Shown here: positions 21,361 to 30,971 of the stretch, one piece after another | How the letters are laid out: every line of letters begins with the position of its first letter | Numbering within the stretch: the first letter of the stretch is position 1 | Assembly: GCA_900323505.1 (NCBI GenBank) | Contig: OOIN01000025.1 | Span: 496,001-560,000, forward strand | Reading direction: 5' to 3' | DNA from: Ustilago trichophora | Lineage: Eukaryota > Basidiomycota > Ustilaginomycetes > Ustilaginales > Ustilaginaceae | Length of the DNA stretch: 64,000 bases | The notes under the pieces: generated by a model | The model's input: only the letters and a program-made list of their open reading frames with translations | The model's database searches: none | Told to the model about the DNA's origin: nothing | Made by a program: the position numbers and the translations under genes

Positions 21361-22301
21361 CCACAGTTCACGGTTTTGTCGTGCTTCTTGAAGGCCACTT
21401 TTTGCATTTCCAAGACTTGTAGCTCTGCAATTATAAAGCTCTCCACACTTTCCTGTCGGTCATTCAAATGCATGTTGCAGAGAAGCCAAGTATAGTTTCG
21501 AGCTTTAAGGCCCAGCTCAGAAGTGGTGGTGTGCAATCGTGCCAATGTGCTGACTCCTCCATCCCCTCCGGTGAAGACGATTAAAATCAAACACGAAACC
21601 ACGTTGTTTTCGAAGCGAGGAAACGGATGGAACTGGAAACGGATGGAACTGATCGGTGAGAGTGCGAAAGGTTATCGAGCCAGCGAATGCTAAAACGGAC
21701 ATTGTTTTTCGATGAAAGGAGAAACGGATGGTATTCCACAAACAAGAGAATGCGACGGTAGTGAAAAGTGCGAAAGGTGTTGCTGCTAGTAGTTGTTTGT
21801 ACAGTGATGGTATGCTGAGAGGAGGGAGAGGTCTGCTTATAGCCAAGCTCGACTTCCCCACCTCTCGCGTGAAACTACTGCTTACAATTCGGAACTTGGC
21901 AAACAGCACGCAACCCGATGTCACCGGCAAGTGTTTACGACCCCTCCGTACCCAACTATCCCTAGACCGTAGCCGCCAAGTGGTACCCAGACCCTACGGC
22001 CTTAACAGTGTGAAGGGCTGCAACAGACAAATACCAGCCGTACACACACCAGCAAAGCAAGAAGATGGTGGGACAGATGAGATGCGTGTGAGCAAACCGT
22101 CCACAAAGCAAGTCACTCCAGAGTGAACACCACGGATATGCGTGTGTATGGCACTCAAGTGGAGCGATGCGACGGGAGTATGGTCGCGTTGGGGCTGTGC
22201 AGCGGGATCCGGCATCTTTGTTGAGCACCACACACTCAAGTACCTTGTGGGGCAAGGCGAAAGGTGGCAACGTTACCCATGGGAATTTCAGCGCCTGAGG
22301 C
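21361..22301. other. Intergenic, no gene; small tandem repeat
   Basis: 940 bases between the solo remnant and the first full retroelement. A 16-base unit GGAAACGGATGGAACT occurs twice in tandem at 21619-21650, with a partial third copy (GAAACGGATGG) near 21720. No supported coding frame. Confidence 0.55.
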
Positions 22302-22443
22302 TGGTCTGTCTCGCGCGAATGAGCTGCGAGACAGCGTCTGTTGAGCGAGTGGGGGTAGCAGCAAAAACCTTTCACTTGCTCCTCCTTCCTTCATCTCTCC
22401 TCACTGCGCTCTCTTTTGCTGCGCTTTCCCCAAGCTCGCTAAT
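22302..22443 (+). repeat. Element 1 repeat A1
   Basis: 142 bases, starting TGGTCTGTCTCGCGCG and ending CTCGCTAAT. Inside is an inverted repeat CTGTCTCG...CGAGACAG (8-base arms, about 13-base loop). Copy A2 has one mismatch in the right arm. The gag-like ORF starts seven bases after its end. Confidence 0.9.
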
Positions 22444-22449
22444 TGCAGC

Positions 22450-23976
22450 ATGGAGTCGAGCGTGGTTCCGCAGGCTCGCGCTCCCCGCACACGCCGCTGC
22501 ACCGGCTGCTTTGAAGCCAAGACTCTCGACCATTTCACCTCTTGCCACCGATCCGGTGGTCTCACCAAAGCTTGTATGGCATGCTGCATCCGTACAGACG
22601 GTGCTCGCACCCGCACCCGCAATCAAAACAGACGTGACTCCAACTCCTCGCTTGCCACGTCTGTCAGCTCGCTTGCCGCTCCACCTGAGTCAGCCGAGGC
22701 TACTCGAGCTTTCCATGAGCAGCTTGCAGTTGCTCAGCAGGCGATGAATGCGTCCAACCACCCAGTCCATCCGATGCCGCTCCAACCAACCACCCTCACG
22801 CCAGACTTTGCAGCCGCTTCGGCAGCGGCTACCCAGCGCCCATCGGCCGCAACAACCCCAATGGCCCAGCAGTCTGCCCAGCAGCCACCAGCCTCTGCTC
22901 ATACGCTTGGCAGAGTGCCCTCCCAGCCGCAGCAGCCAACCCAGTTCGTCACTCGCGCTGTGTTTGAGGAGCGCTTTGGCTCGTTCACGGCTGCTGTCTC
23001 CCGCTCCGTCAATAACGCCCTGTCCACAGTTCGTTTGCAGATGGACACTATCGAGGCTTCGCTGGCCCGCATCAGCGCAGCCCAGACCGCCAACCCGCCA
23101 CCACCAGCCTCCAGCAATGCCTTCCCAGCGCCACCAGCTCCCCTACCATCGCAACCAGCGGGCGGCGCACCACCCAACTCTCTCCACGCCCACGCCGCTG
23201 TGCCCCAGCACGCCGCAGCCACCTCCAACATTCTTCCTTCGGCACCATTCACTACCCCAGGTGAGTCAGCAGCTCCACGCCTCTTCCCCTGGGTTCCTTC
23301 CGACCTCGCCGACGCCGTGTACGAAGATCGCCTCTCTCCCCTCGACCTGGGTAAGCTTTGCAACCCGTCCAACCACTCCAGTGCTGACGCCAACACCACT
23401 GTCACAGTTGAAGGCGTTGAGCTCTCTGTGGCCAAGAAGGACGCCACAGCTGGCGTGAAAGCCTTCATCAAGGCGATGCCCGATGTTCTGAGCTTCACGC
23501 AGGCGTGGGTAGTCTACATGACCCTGCGCGCCGCTGCAAGCGCGGAGCCAGCTCTCGGCCCAGCTCTGGCTGAGTTCCTGATCGAGGTCATCGAGCTTGA
23601 CCGCACCCATTTCTGGGACAACGTGGCGGATTATATCCTGGTCGTTTGCCAGAAGCGGTTTGGCCACGCCTCAGCTACCACATGGGCCCAGCAGGATCAG
23701 GAAGTCTTCAACAAGAAGCTTACTTTTGCCCCGCTCAAGCGCGATCGCCAAACATTGTCTCAGCAAAAGGCCAAGTCAGCCGCTCCGACCCCATCGTCCA
23801 CCACGGCGCCTTGTCTGCGCTGGAACCATACGGTCTGCCCCAACAATGCCAGCTGCCGTTATGCGCATGTCTGCCTGACCTGCAGAGGCAGCCACCGCGC
23901 AAAATCCTGCCCTCTCGCTGCCCAGCTTCCGCCTGTTCCTTCTAAAACAGACGAGAAAGCGGGTAGCACAGCCTAA
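22450..23976 (+). CDS. Element 1 ORF1, gag-like protein with zinc-binding motifs
   Basis: 508 residues starting ATG at 22450. An N-terminal four-cysteine motif (CTGCFEA...CMACC, residues about 16-45) is followed by a long Ala/Pro/Gln-rich linker, a folded middle (LFPWVPSDLADAVYED onward, about 275-440), and a C-terminal CCCH/knuckle region CLRWN-HTVCPNNASCRYAH-VCLTC...C. Such cysteine regions suggest nucleic-acid binding by an ORF1 product of a retroelement. The stop TAA (23974-23976) overlaps the ORF2 ATG as TAATG, a layout that allows termination-reinitiation. The equivalent protein of element 2 has the same order of parts, which supports the call. No enzyme motif seen. Confidence 0.85.
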   Translation: MESSVVPQARAPRTRRCTGCFEAKTLDHFTSCHRSGGLTKACMACCIRTDGARTRTRNQNRRDSNSSLATSVSSLAAPPESAEATRAFHEQLAVAQQAMNASNHPVHPMPLQPTTLTPDFAAASAAATQRPSAATTPMAQQSAQQPPASAHTLGRVPSQPQQPTQFVTRAVFEERFGSFTAAVSRSVNNALSTVRLQMDTIEASLARISAAQTANPPPPASSNAFPAPPAPLPSQPAGGAPPNSLHAHAAVPQHAAATSNILPSAPFTTPGESAAPRLFPWVPSDLADAVYEDRLSPLDLGKLCNPSNHSSADANTTVTVEGVELSVAKKDATAGVKAFIKAMPDVLSFTQAWVVYMTLRAAASAEPALGPALAEFLIEVIELDRTHFWDNVADYILVVCQKRFGHASATTWAQQDQEVFNKKLTFAPLKRDRQTLSQQKAKSAAPTPSSTTAPCLRWNHTVCPNNASCRYAHVCLTCRGSHRAKSCPLAAQLPPVPSKTDEKAGSTA

Positions 23977-26312
23977 TGGCCCCCGTTGCACCTGGTGAGT
24001 ATTGGCCACCTCACCTGGTGCCCCTCCCCGCTCCTGGCCTCTCGAGTGCACGCTTGCCTCACTTGCTGCGCCCAGCAACCCTCTCGACCGCTGTTGCGCC
24101 ACGCCTGGCGCTATCCCTGCCACGCTTGGCGCCATCCTCGCCCACGACAGCCGTTGGCACCGCTGTGCCTCTGCTGCCCTCCCCATCATTTGGCACCGCA
24201 GTGCCAACTTGGTCCGCTGACCAGCCTCGCAAGGCATCGCTCTCCCCACCAGGTGTCCTGGCTCCCCCTCACTCAGCTGAGAATCATGTCTTCGACCTGC
24301 CCGACGCTGACTCCTGCCTTGCTGAGCTTATTCAGGCTCAGTTCTGGTTTCCGCCTCCTTGCCCCAACACACATATCGCAATCCCGATCTTCTCGGCTTC
24401 TGACTTCGCCGCACGCCATGGCTCTCTGCAGTCTCGCCTCCCAGCCTGGCGAGCGGCACTGATAGGCTACCCCAATCGCCATACAGTCTCGCAGATTCTG
24501 GGCGCCATCGCTCACAGCGTTCGCATTGGTTACGACGGCCCCCTTCGCTCGGTCGGTCGCTCAGCAAAAAACCTGCCGATGGACGAAGCTGGCATTGCTC
24601 ACATTCGGCAGGAAACGCAACAACGCCTTGCTGAGGGTCGACTCACTATCGTCACGGATCCTTCGCTGCTGGTCTGCTCTCCTGTCGGCACAGTACCCAA
24701 GCCGCATTCTTCGAAGCTTCGCACCATCCACCACCTCTCCCACCCACGTCGCCACTCCCCGTCCCAGCTCCCATCAGTCAACGACGGCATCAAGCCCGAG
24801 TTCATCCACCTGCAATACGAAACTCTCCAACCGCTTCTCGAATTTGTGGTAATGCATCCAGGATGCCACCTCTGGAAAGGCGACCTTCGTGACGCTTTTC
24901 GTCATATTGTGACTACGCGCGGTGACGCCCGCCTTTTGGGCTTCTCCTTTGATGGCGTTGCCTACCAAGAGAACGCACTCACGTTTGGCGGCAAGAGCTC
25001 ACCCTGGCTGTTCAACTTGTTCGCCGAAATGGTCCACTGGCTTGTTTCGTCTTGCACCCCGCACCCAGTCTTCCACTACCTGGATGATTTCTTTGGCGCC
25101 GTCCCTGCCAACGCCGACAATACCTGCCTGCCAGCGCGATTCCTCAGCCTCGCCTGCAAGTCTCTCGGTTTCTCGCTAGCACGTGAGAAGACGTCGTTCT
25201 GCGTCACCAAGTTGGAGATCCTTGGCATCGAGGTTGATACGGTCTCTCAGACTGTCAGCATCACAGACACTCGTCGCGCTCGCATCCTGGCAACATGCAA
25301 GTCACTCCTCGCCAGTCCGCGCGTCTCGCTGCTGCATCTCCAACAGATCGCTGGTCTCCTCCAGTTCGTCTCTCAGGTGGCCCCGCTAGGCAAGGTCTAC
25401 ATTGGCCGTATCTACGCTGCCTTGCGCCGTGCACACCGCTCCCCGCTGTCCCAGCTCCGCCTTTCCAAGCCTGCCACCAGCGAGCTGCGCTGGTGGCGTG
25501 ACCTCCTCTCTGGCTGGTGCGGCTCGACCATTCTGGCCCACAGCCCATTGATTGCGGTCCACATGTGGACCGACGCCTGCCCTCGCGCGCTGGGAGGCCA
25601 CCTCAGGCCAGCCCACAGCCCACTTGCGACATTCTTTCGCGATGTACCACGCCATCATCGTCACAAGAACATTCGTTTCTTGGAAGCGCTTGCAGTCTTG
25701 GACAGCCTGCGAGCCTTCTTACCGGACATAGTTGCCGCTGGCGCCTCCCATGTGGTCATGCACGTGGACAATGAGAACGTCGAGTTTGGCCTCCGCAGTG
25801 GCCACTCTCGCGACCCTCTCACACAGACGCTTCTGCGAGAGATTTTCGGTATCTGTTTCCAACACAACCTCGTCCTTGTCCCTGTGCGAGTTGCTAGCTC
25901 TGATAATGTGCTTGCTGACCTCCTCTCTCGTCGCCGTTTCCAGCAGGTGGCAAGGCACTTCCCCATTTCCCATCGTCATCTCTTCTCCCAGGCCGCTCCT
26001 TCCAGTCGCTCAACCAAGTCCCGGTCGAGTTTGCAAGACAGCTCGGTCGTTCCAGCCACGTTGCGTACCTCCTCTGGCATGGCCTCAACCTCCAGTCTCG
26101 CCGTCAATACTACTCCGCCTGCGCAGCCTACCAGGCCTTCTGTTTCCGCCACTTTGGACCTGGCATCATCAGCTTGCCGGCCACCGACGCCACACTCATG
26201 GAATGGATTGCAGCCCTCAGCCGCGAGGGCCGCACCTACCACGCCATCAAGAATCGCCTCACCGCTCTCCGCTCCTGGCATGTCGACCTCGGACTCAATG
26301 CCGCTGCATTAG
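23976..26312 (+). CDS. Element 1 ORF2, reverse transcriptase and RNase H
   Basis: 778 residues; the ATG overlaps the ORF1 stop. The RT core runs from about residue 220 ([23 protein letters not shown]) through DLRDAFRHIV and [15 protein letters not shown] to the catalytic YLDDFFG (about 367). The DIRS-type RNase H follows, with WTDAC (about 530), LEALAVLD, MHVDNENVEFGL and [10 protein letters not shown], giving the acidic residues of the active site. After about residue 655 the frame is low-complexity and overlaps the recombinase frame, so its true end is uncertain and a frameshift fusion with the recombinase is likely. Role: copying the element RNA into DNA. Confidence 0.9.
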   Translation: MAPVAPGEYWPPHLVPLPAPGLSSARLPHLLRPATLSTAVAPRLALSLPRLAPSSPTTAVGTAVPLLPSPSFGTAVPTWSADQPRKASLSPPGVLAPPHSAENHVFDLPDADSCLAELIQAQFWFPPPCPNTHIAIPIFSASDFAARHGSLQSRLPAWRAALIGYPNRHTVSQILGAIAHSVRIGYDGPLRSVGRSAKNLPMDEAGIAHIRQETQQRLAEGRLTIVTDPSLLVCSPVGTVPKPHSSKLRTIHHLSHPRRHSPSQLPSVNDGIKPEFIHLQYETLQPLLEFVVMHPGCHLWKGDLRDAFRHIVTTRGDARLLGFSFDGVAYQENALTFGGKSSPWLFNLFAEMVHWLVSSCTPHPVFHYLDDFFGAVPANADNTCLPARFLSLACKSLGFSLAREKTSFCVTKLEILGIEVDTVSQTVSITDTRRARILATCKSLLASPRVSLLHLQQIAGLLQFVSQVAPLGKVYIGRIYAALRRAHRSPLSQLRLSKPATSELRWWRDLLSGWCGSTILAHSPLIAVHMWTDACPRALGGHLRPAHSPLATFFRDVPRHHRHKNIRFLEALAVLDSLRAFLPDIVAAGASHVVMHVDNENVEFGLRSGHSRDPLTQTLLREIFGICFQHNLVLVPVRVASSDNVLADLLSRRRFQQVARHFPISHRHLFSQAAPSSRSTKSRSSLQDSSVVPATLRTSSGMASTSSLAVNTTPPAQPTRPSVSATLDLASSACRPPTPHSWNGLQPSAARAAPTTPSRIASPLSAPGMSTSDSMPLH

Positions 26313-27010
26313 CCGATGCGCGTGTCCAGCGAATGCTACGTGGATTCAAGCGACTCTTCGGTGTCCAACAACGCGGCCAGAAGCTGCCCATCACGCTGCC
26401 GATCCTCACCAGTCTTGTCGATCAGCTGCACAGACACCCCTTCGCCTCAGCTCACGATCGCACGACCTTCATCTCCGCGTTCACACTTGCTTACGCCTGT
26501 TTCCTCAGGTGCGGCGAGTTTACATGGTCCACGTTTGATCCTGCAACCACACTCCTGGTCGGTTCTGTCGCCTGGCACAACGGCTATGCCACCGTCCTTC
26601 TCCCACGCTCCAAAACCGACCCGTTCGGCAAAGGCACCAGTCTTGTGGTGCCAGCCACCGGCGGTGCCACTTGTCCATTCTCAGCGCTCAAGGCCATCTG
26701 TGCTGGCCGACCTGCCTCCGCTCCGCTCTTCATCCTTGACGGTGCACGCCCGTTCTCTCGCTCCAGGGTGCTCCCCACTCTCCGTCGCCTCCTCTCCAAC
26801 CTTGGTCTCGCCGAATCCCGTTTTGCCGGCCACTCCTTCCGTCGTGGCGCAGCTTCGTGGGCAGCATTCGTTGGTGCACCTCACACAACCATCCAGACAC
26901 TTGGTCGCTGGTCGTCCGACTGCTACAAGCGGTACATCGACCAGCCCGATGACGAGACAAGCCGTCTTTCCGCCAAGTTCGTCTTTGGCTTCAAGTCCGC
27001 TTCCTCTTGA
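25919..27010 (+). CDS. Element 1 tyrosine recombinase (in -1 frame to RT/RNase H)
   Basis: The frame opens after TGA at 25916-25918 and ends TGA at 27008-27010. Family-like sequence starts near 26024 (VEFARQLGRSSHVAYLLWHG), far upstream of the first ATG at 26201 and of any plausible CTG start, so the N-terminal core-binding domain has no initiation codon. Catalytic residues of the tyrosine recombinase family are visible: Arg in FLRCGEF (about 26510), His and Arg in GHSFRRGAA (about 26830), then [13 protein letters not shown] (about 26915-26945) with the nucleophilic Tyr. The enzyme would integrate the circular cDNA. The absence of an ATG and the same -1 relation in element 2 point to ribosomal frameshifting from ORF2. 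Confidence 0.85.
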   Translation, partial: PPLSSPFPAGGKALPHFPSSSLLPGRSFQSLNQVPVEFARQLGRSSHVAYLLWHGLNLQSRRQYYSACAAYQAFCFRHFGPGIISLPATDATLMEWIAALSREGRTYHAIKNRLTALRSWHVDLGLNAAALADARVQRMLRGFKRLFGVQQRGQKLPITLPILTSLVDQLHRHPFASAHDRTTFISAFTLAYACFLRCGEFTWSTFDPATTLLVGSVAWHNGYATVLLPRSKTDPFGKGTSLVVPATGGATCPFSALKAICAGRPASAPLFILDGARPFSRSRVLPTLRRLLSNLGLAESRFAGHSFRRGAASWAAFVGAPHTTIQTLGRWSSDCYKRYIDQPDDETSRLSAKFVFGFKSASS

Positions 27011-27100
27011 TTCGAGCCTCTTTGGCCCACGCCAGGTGCAGGCACCCGGCCTCTCTCCTCCAGAACCGGTACTTGTTGCACAACCGCTCTGGATCGGCTT

Positions 27101-27217
27101 GGCGGGTCCGGGAGCCTTGGGTCCTAGGAGTACGCTCTCACTTTCGCCGCAATCATATGCTTCTATGCTCTCTCCCTCTGCTGGCATTGCTGCCTCTCAA
27201 CACCTGCTTGCAACAGA
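27101..27217 (+). repeat. Element 1 repeat B1
   Basis: 117 bases from GGCGGGTCCGGGAGCC to CTTGCAACAGA; it abuts A2 directly and matches B2 except at two positions. Confidence 0.9.
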
Positions 27218-27359
27218 TGGTCTGTCTCGCGCGAATGAGCTGCAAGACAGCGTCTGTTGAGCGAGTGGGGGTAGCAGCAAAAACCTTTCACTTGCTCCTC
27301 CTTCCTTCATCTCTCCTCACTGCGCTCTCTTTTGCTGCGCTTTCCCCAAGCTCGCTAAT
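27218..27359 (+). repeat. Element 1 repeat A2
   Basis: Second copy of the 142-base A repeat, identical to A1 except G to A within the right arm of the inverted repeat (CAAGACAG instead of CGAGACAG). Confidence 0.9.
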
Positions 27360-27443
27360 CGTTTTCCCCACCCTGTATTTCCCTCCCTTCTCTCTTCGTC
27401 TTTGTATGTTCTGTCCCGCTGCGCTCGACCGAACCCCCCTCAC

Positions 27444-27560
27444 GGCGGGTCCGGGAGCCTTGGGTCCTAGGAGTACGCTCTCACTTTCGCCGCAATCATA
27501 TGCTTCTATGCTCTCTCCCTCTGCTGGCATCGCTGCCTCTCAACACCCGCTTGCAACAGA
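27444..27560 (+). repeat. Element 1 repeat B2 (right end)
   Basis: Second copy of B; the element ends at CTTGCAACAGA. The spacer between A2 and B2 (27360-27443) shares CCCACCCTGTA and GCGCTCGACC with the element 2 spacer, so the two families are related. Confidence 0.9.
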
Positions 27561-27777
27561 ACATCAGACTCGGGCTGGGAAAGTGGGACCGGATGAACTA
27601 CAGAGTGGGACAGCAATGTGGGATTACGCAAAGATCACACACATAGTGGCATAAACGATGGAAATAGCGATGATGCATGGTTGCGGTAGCTTCAGTCATC
27701 AAAATGCTCAGGAGGAAGAGAAACCTACAGCAGAGGGGTTCAGTGAGCCCTGAAGAGGAAGCCTAAGGCTCAAAAGG

Positions 27778-27784
27778 TATAAAG
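27778..27784 (+). promoter_or_regulatory. TATA-like box of M5
   Basis: TATAAAG, 81 bases before the M5 ATG. The retroelement ends 218 bases upstream of it, so M5 keeps a short native promoter. Confidence 0.5.
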
Positions 27785-27858
27785 GTAGTTGCTCCGACCC
27801 AGATCCTATCACCTTTTGCCCAACCAACATCAGATCCTTTCTTTCGATCGATCTCAAC

Positions 27859-28372
27859 ATGAAGACCATCTCTATTCCTATCCTGCCCCTCGCCCTCGCC
27901 CTTGCTTCGACTACCACTATAGTCACCGCTACCAGGCTTCCCTATCTCACGAAGAATAACTATGACTGGGACGGTTTCTGCAACAAGAGTTATCATACAG
28001 ATGAGAAGTTCATATGTTTCCACATCCCAAGCGACATTCAGGCTGTTGGGGTAAGCGTCGTGGCCACCGGATTTTCCTCGGATGACGGACATTGTGAGTT
28101 GCTTTCGCTTGCTTTGTTGACCTATGTTCAAGCATTGAGAGGATTGCATTTTTTTTCTTTCACAAGACTTTGCGGTGATTCCAATCCAGGCCAACCTCGA
28201 TAGTGGATTCAGCCTTTCCACCGACAAGCAAAGGATCGTATTCTCCCAAGATCCGACGGATTCGGACTGCATTTTGTACTTCATCTCGGATAACGGATCC
28301 TCTTATCCCGACCCAAGCACACACATTCCCAAGAAGTGCAAGGGTGATACCCAGATCGTTGAGCTTGCGTGA
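27859..28372 (+). CDS. M5: small secreted Mig1-like protein, candidate effector
   Basis: Exons 27859-28093 and 28167-28372 with a 73-base phase-1 intron (GTGAGT...AAG) give 146 residues. The signal peptide MKTISIPILPLALALASTT is followed by a short linker. Exon 1 has DGFCNKS and FICFHI; exon 2 starts YFAVIPIQ, has DCILYF and ends KKCKGDTQIVELA. Four cysteines stand in the usual places, but the GW motif of M1/M4 is replaced (SGFSL). Intact. It stands alone between element 1 and the M6/M7 pair and has no close partner in the array. Function unknown. Confidence 0.75.
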
Positions 28373-29277
28373 TCTCTTGCTCACGCGCAGTCTCTACCTG
28401 GTTCTTCAGCTTCTGACTTAGTCAGCTTACGGACACAAGTCAGCTACACCCTTTTGGCCCCGTTCCGATTTTGCAGCGCTTTCAATATCTTCGAACGTCA
28501 CCGCTGTCTCATTCTGCAGACCGAGAAATTCCATCGCCCTCTCAGAGTGTCCCGGTTTGCCATACTACAATGACCAGAGTTGTGGTGCCTGAGCTGCGAG
28601 TGGGGATGAAATTGTGTGACACGACGTCTGTCGAAGGCAGGACATGACGGCGCTGCTGTATGAGCGTGCATAGTTGTTTCAAGCCGTTTTGGCATGTGGA
28701 TTCCGTGGTTCAGCATCGGCCCACTCAGAATTGGTGTCCATGGGTGGTTCAAAATGAGGGAGCAGCGTAACTGCGGGTGTGAGGGGACGTGAACAAGATT
28801 AAAGCTGAGCACGCCTCGAACCGAGGTACGAAAAGACATTCAAGTGGATGTTTGTAGCCTTCTCACAAGCAGCGTCGAGCCATATCTTCGGCTTTTGGGA
28901 AATGGAGGTCGACGTTGCGTGGAGCTCTTGCGAAGTTGTCAGAACCACTATCCTGTTCCACTAAATGAAGAGGATCAACCTCGCCCAACAACAAAGGCAC
29001 TCGGCACACTTTTGGCAGGGTTTCGGCGGGAGACGCTGAAAAGGTGGTGACTGTTTGCCTCGCTTAGGCCGAAGAGACACGGCAATTCATGCAGCCGCCC
29101 GTGCGACGTCCTCGGTGACTACTGTGTACAAGCTTGTTCACGGCGGTAGCTCACAGAGTATAAGAGTGGGCTCTCACCGAGGTCATTGATGAATCTCTCA
29201 CATCCAACCTGCTCTTTTCCACACCCATAAACCACAATTGTTCTACTTGCCCTGTTCCCTCGCTTCAAATAATCAGC
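28373..29277. promoter_or_regulatory. Intergenic with M6 promoter
   Basis: 900 bases without a supported gene. TATAAG at 29159-29164 lies 119 bases before the M6 ATG. Confidence 0.5.
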
Positions 29278-29559
29278 ATGGATCGCCTTTTCATGATCGT
29301 ACACGCTCTAGCTCTGGTGTCCGGCGGCGCTAAAGCTGGCGTTGGCAAAGATGTCATTGTGCCTGATGACAAGAAGTTTCAAAGCTGGTGTGGCGTTAAT
29401 AGCTACGAAAAACCGGCTGTGGACTCATCGCAACCTGCTCATGTCTGCTTTGCTACGAAAAGCGACGTGCATGATGGAATGAGCAACGCAAAGAATGTCG
29501 AGGGATTCTCGAGCACTGACGGCAAAGGTTCTACTGACTCTCATATTGTTTTGATCTGA
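29278..29559 (+). pseudogene. M6: Mig1-like locus with intact exon 1 and no convincing exon 2
   Basis: Exon 1 reads MDRLFMIVHALALVSGGAKA (signal peptide), VPDDKKFQSWCG, HVCFAT and VEGFSSTDGKG, closely parallel to M7. The expected donor after GGCAAAG (29527) is GTTCTA, a poor match to the GTAAGT/GTGAGT of the others. Without splicing the frame stops at 29557-29559 (93 residues). A possible acceptor (gacatag, 29659) would give AFG... like M7, but the following codons lack the CxxI and terminal C-x-G motifs and soon end. Most likely a pseudogene; a truncated secreted protein with one cysteine pair is the alternative. Confidence 0.6.
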
Positions 29560-30418
29560 TCAGGAAATTGACTTGAGTCGTATGTACTACGACTCATATT
29601 TGCTTCATCTGTGAACCATTTTTTTCACTTCATCCTGCAATGTGACTCCTGCGACATAGCCTTCGGAATCACCTGCATCGATGACATCCAGAAGCGAGGA
29701 GAAAGGTCGGCCCAAGGTACACACTTTTGCCTGGGGTGGAGCTCTCCTGTCACTTTGTCTTGACGTTCTTGGTCGAACGACAAGCAGTATCGCGACTCAC
29801 TGTGTCAGAACAGGCACAGAAACCTTCATTATTTTCCCTTTTTGTTCACCAGAGCAATGTTCCTTCCCCTCATTCAAGAGTGATTCGTGTGTGATGGACA
29901 CACTACTTATGCTGAAATGAGTCCCTAGAGGACGTTAACCAATGCTTCAGCATCAACATGTTATCGGAAGCACACTCAGGTTCGATTTGACTAAAATGCG
30001 TCAATGATGATGCAAGCACGACCTGGATCCACGTTGCGAACTTTCCCGGGGGTGATTTCGCCGCAAACTTGAAGTTAGCACTGTGCATTTTGAGACGCCA
30101 CAGATGGAGACGCACACAGCATGTTGCTCGCAAAAGTGGAGTGTAGGGCATCTACAGGTTGGTCCATCGCTGGGTCCAGGCCTTTTCGTTGCTGGTGGGA
30201 TGAGGAACCTGTGGGAACAGCTGGCTGGCTGGCTGAATGGCTGTGTTCGCCCGCCTAGCTTGCCACTCGTTTGTACCAGCAGAGTCGCGGTGGCTCCCCG
30301 CCGCCCGAAAACAATAAAATGCAAAGTCTGTCCGACTATGCCGATCTGTCCTACCGTAGTCCACTATTCTCAAGAACATCATCTGTCCCATCACCTCAGT
30401 CTCGTCACCAGTATCAAC
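29560..30418. other. Intergenic between M6 and M7
   Basis: Holds the possible decayed exon 2 of M6 (from 29660). No other supported gene. The M7 promoter has only a weak AATAAAATG at about 30313. Confidence 0.45.
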
Positions 30419-30971
30419 ATGAACCGATTCTGCCTGCTAACGCTCGTTGTGGTCCTTCTGTTCAGCAGCGGGAAGGCAGCGGTCGATAACACTGCCATTG
30501 TCCCCGACGACCAGACGTTCTGGAACTGGTGTGCTCACAAGAAGGCTCGATCCGATGGTGGCCCTCGTGTCTGCTTCAAGACTTTGGGTGGCGTACACGC
30601 TGGTCTGAGCAGCGAGCAGAGCATTCATGGCTTCTCTAACCGCGCAGATAACGGTGAGCAACAGGTTTTGACTCCGGGCGGCAACTTTGTTTCTTTTTCC
30701 AACTCTCTCGTGCTGACCTCTTTTCGACCTCGACCATTTTTTTTTTCCTTGCTATTTGCTTTCTAACATAGCTTTTGGCCTCTTGATGAATCAGGATGAC
30801 CACATTTCGTTCACATTCCCCGACTGGACAGTCCTCATCGAACCGTACGAAGGAGACTGTATGTACGTGAAGGCCACGAAAGTGGCCAGTCGGGCCCATC
30901 CGGCTTCGGGATCTTGGGGGCAGAGATACTGTCCCGGCAATCCCATCCTGGAACTCATTATCCCTGACTGA
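30419..30971 (+). CDS. M7: small secreted Mig1-like protein, candidate effector
   Basis: Exons 30419-30653 and 30772-30971 with a 118-base phase-1 intron (GTGAGC...TAG) give 144 residues. The start is the ATG of MNRFCLLTLVVVLLFSSGKA, a clear signal peptide; the in-frame extension upstream is not secretory. Exon 1 has FWNWCAH and RVCFKT, then GFSNRADNG; exon 2 starts AFGLLMNQDD, has DCMYVKA and RYCPGNP. All four family cysteines are present. Nearest relative in the array is M6 (VPDDxxFxxWC and VHxG...GFS shared). Intact. Confidence 0.78.

Larger units (their letters stand above)
22302..27560 (+). mobile_element. Complete Ngaro/PAT-like tyrosine-recombinase retroelement (element 1)
   Basis: 5259 bases with split direct repeats in the order A1 (22302-22443), ORFs, B1 (27101-27217) abutting A2 (27218-27359), an 84-base spacer, and B2 (27444-27560). 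A1 and A2 differ at one base in 142; B1 and B2 at two in 117. Coding order is gag-like, RT/RNase H, tyrosine recombinase. No target-site duplication is seen, as expected for insertion by a tyrosine recombinase. This repeat layout is known for Ngaro and PAT elements and differs from the inverted repeats of DIRS1. The ORFs look intact, so the copy may be autonomous. It lies between M4 and M5. Confidence 0.9.

Noticed and set aside
22748..23458. Alternative-frame ORF of 236 residues inside element 1 ORF1
   Set aside because: Pro/Ser-rich shadow of the Ala/Pro/Gln-rich gag-like frame; the cysteine motifs and similarity to element 2 lie in the accepted frame.
29681..29920. 79-residue ORF downstream of M6 as its exon 2
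   Set aside because: It is not in phase with the M6 donor and lacks the family exon-2 motifs; no credible link to exon 1.
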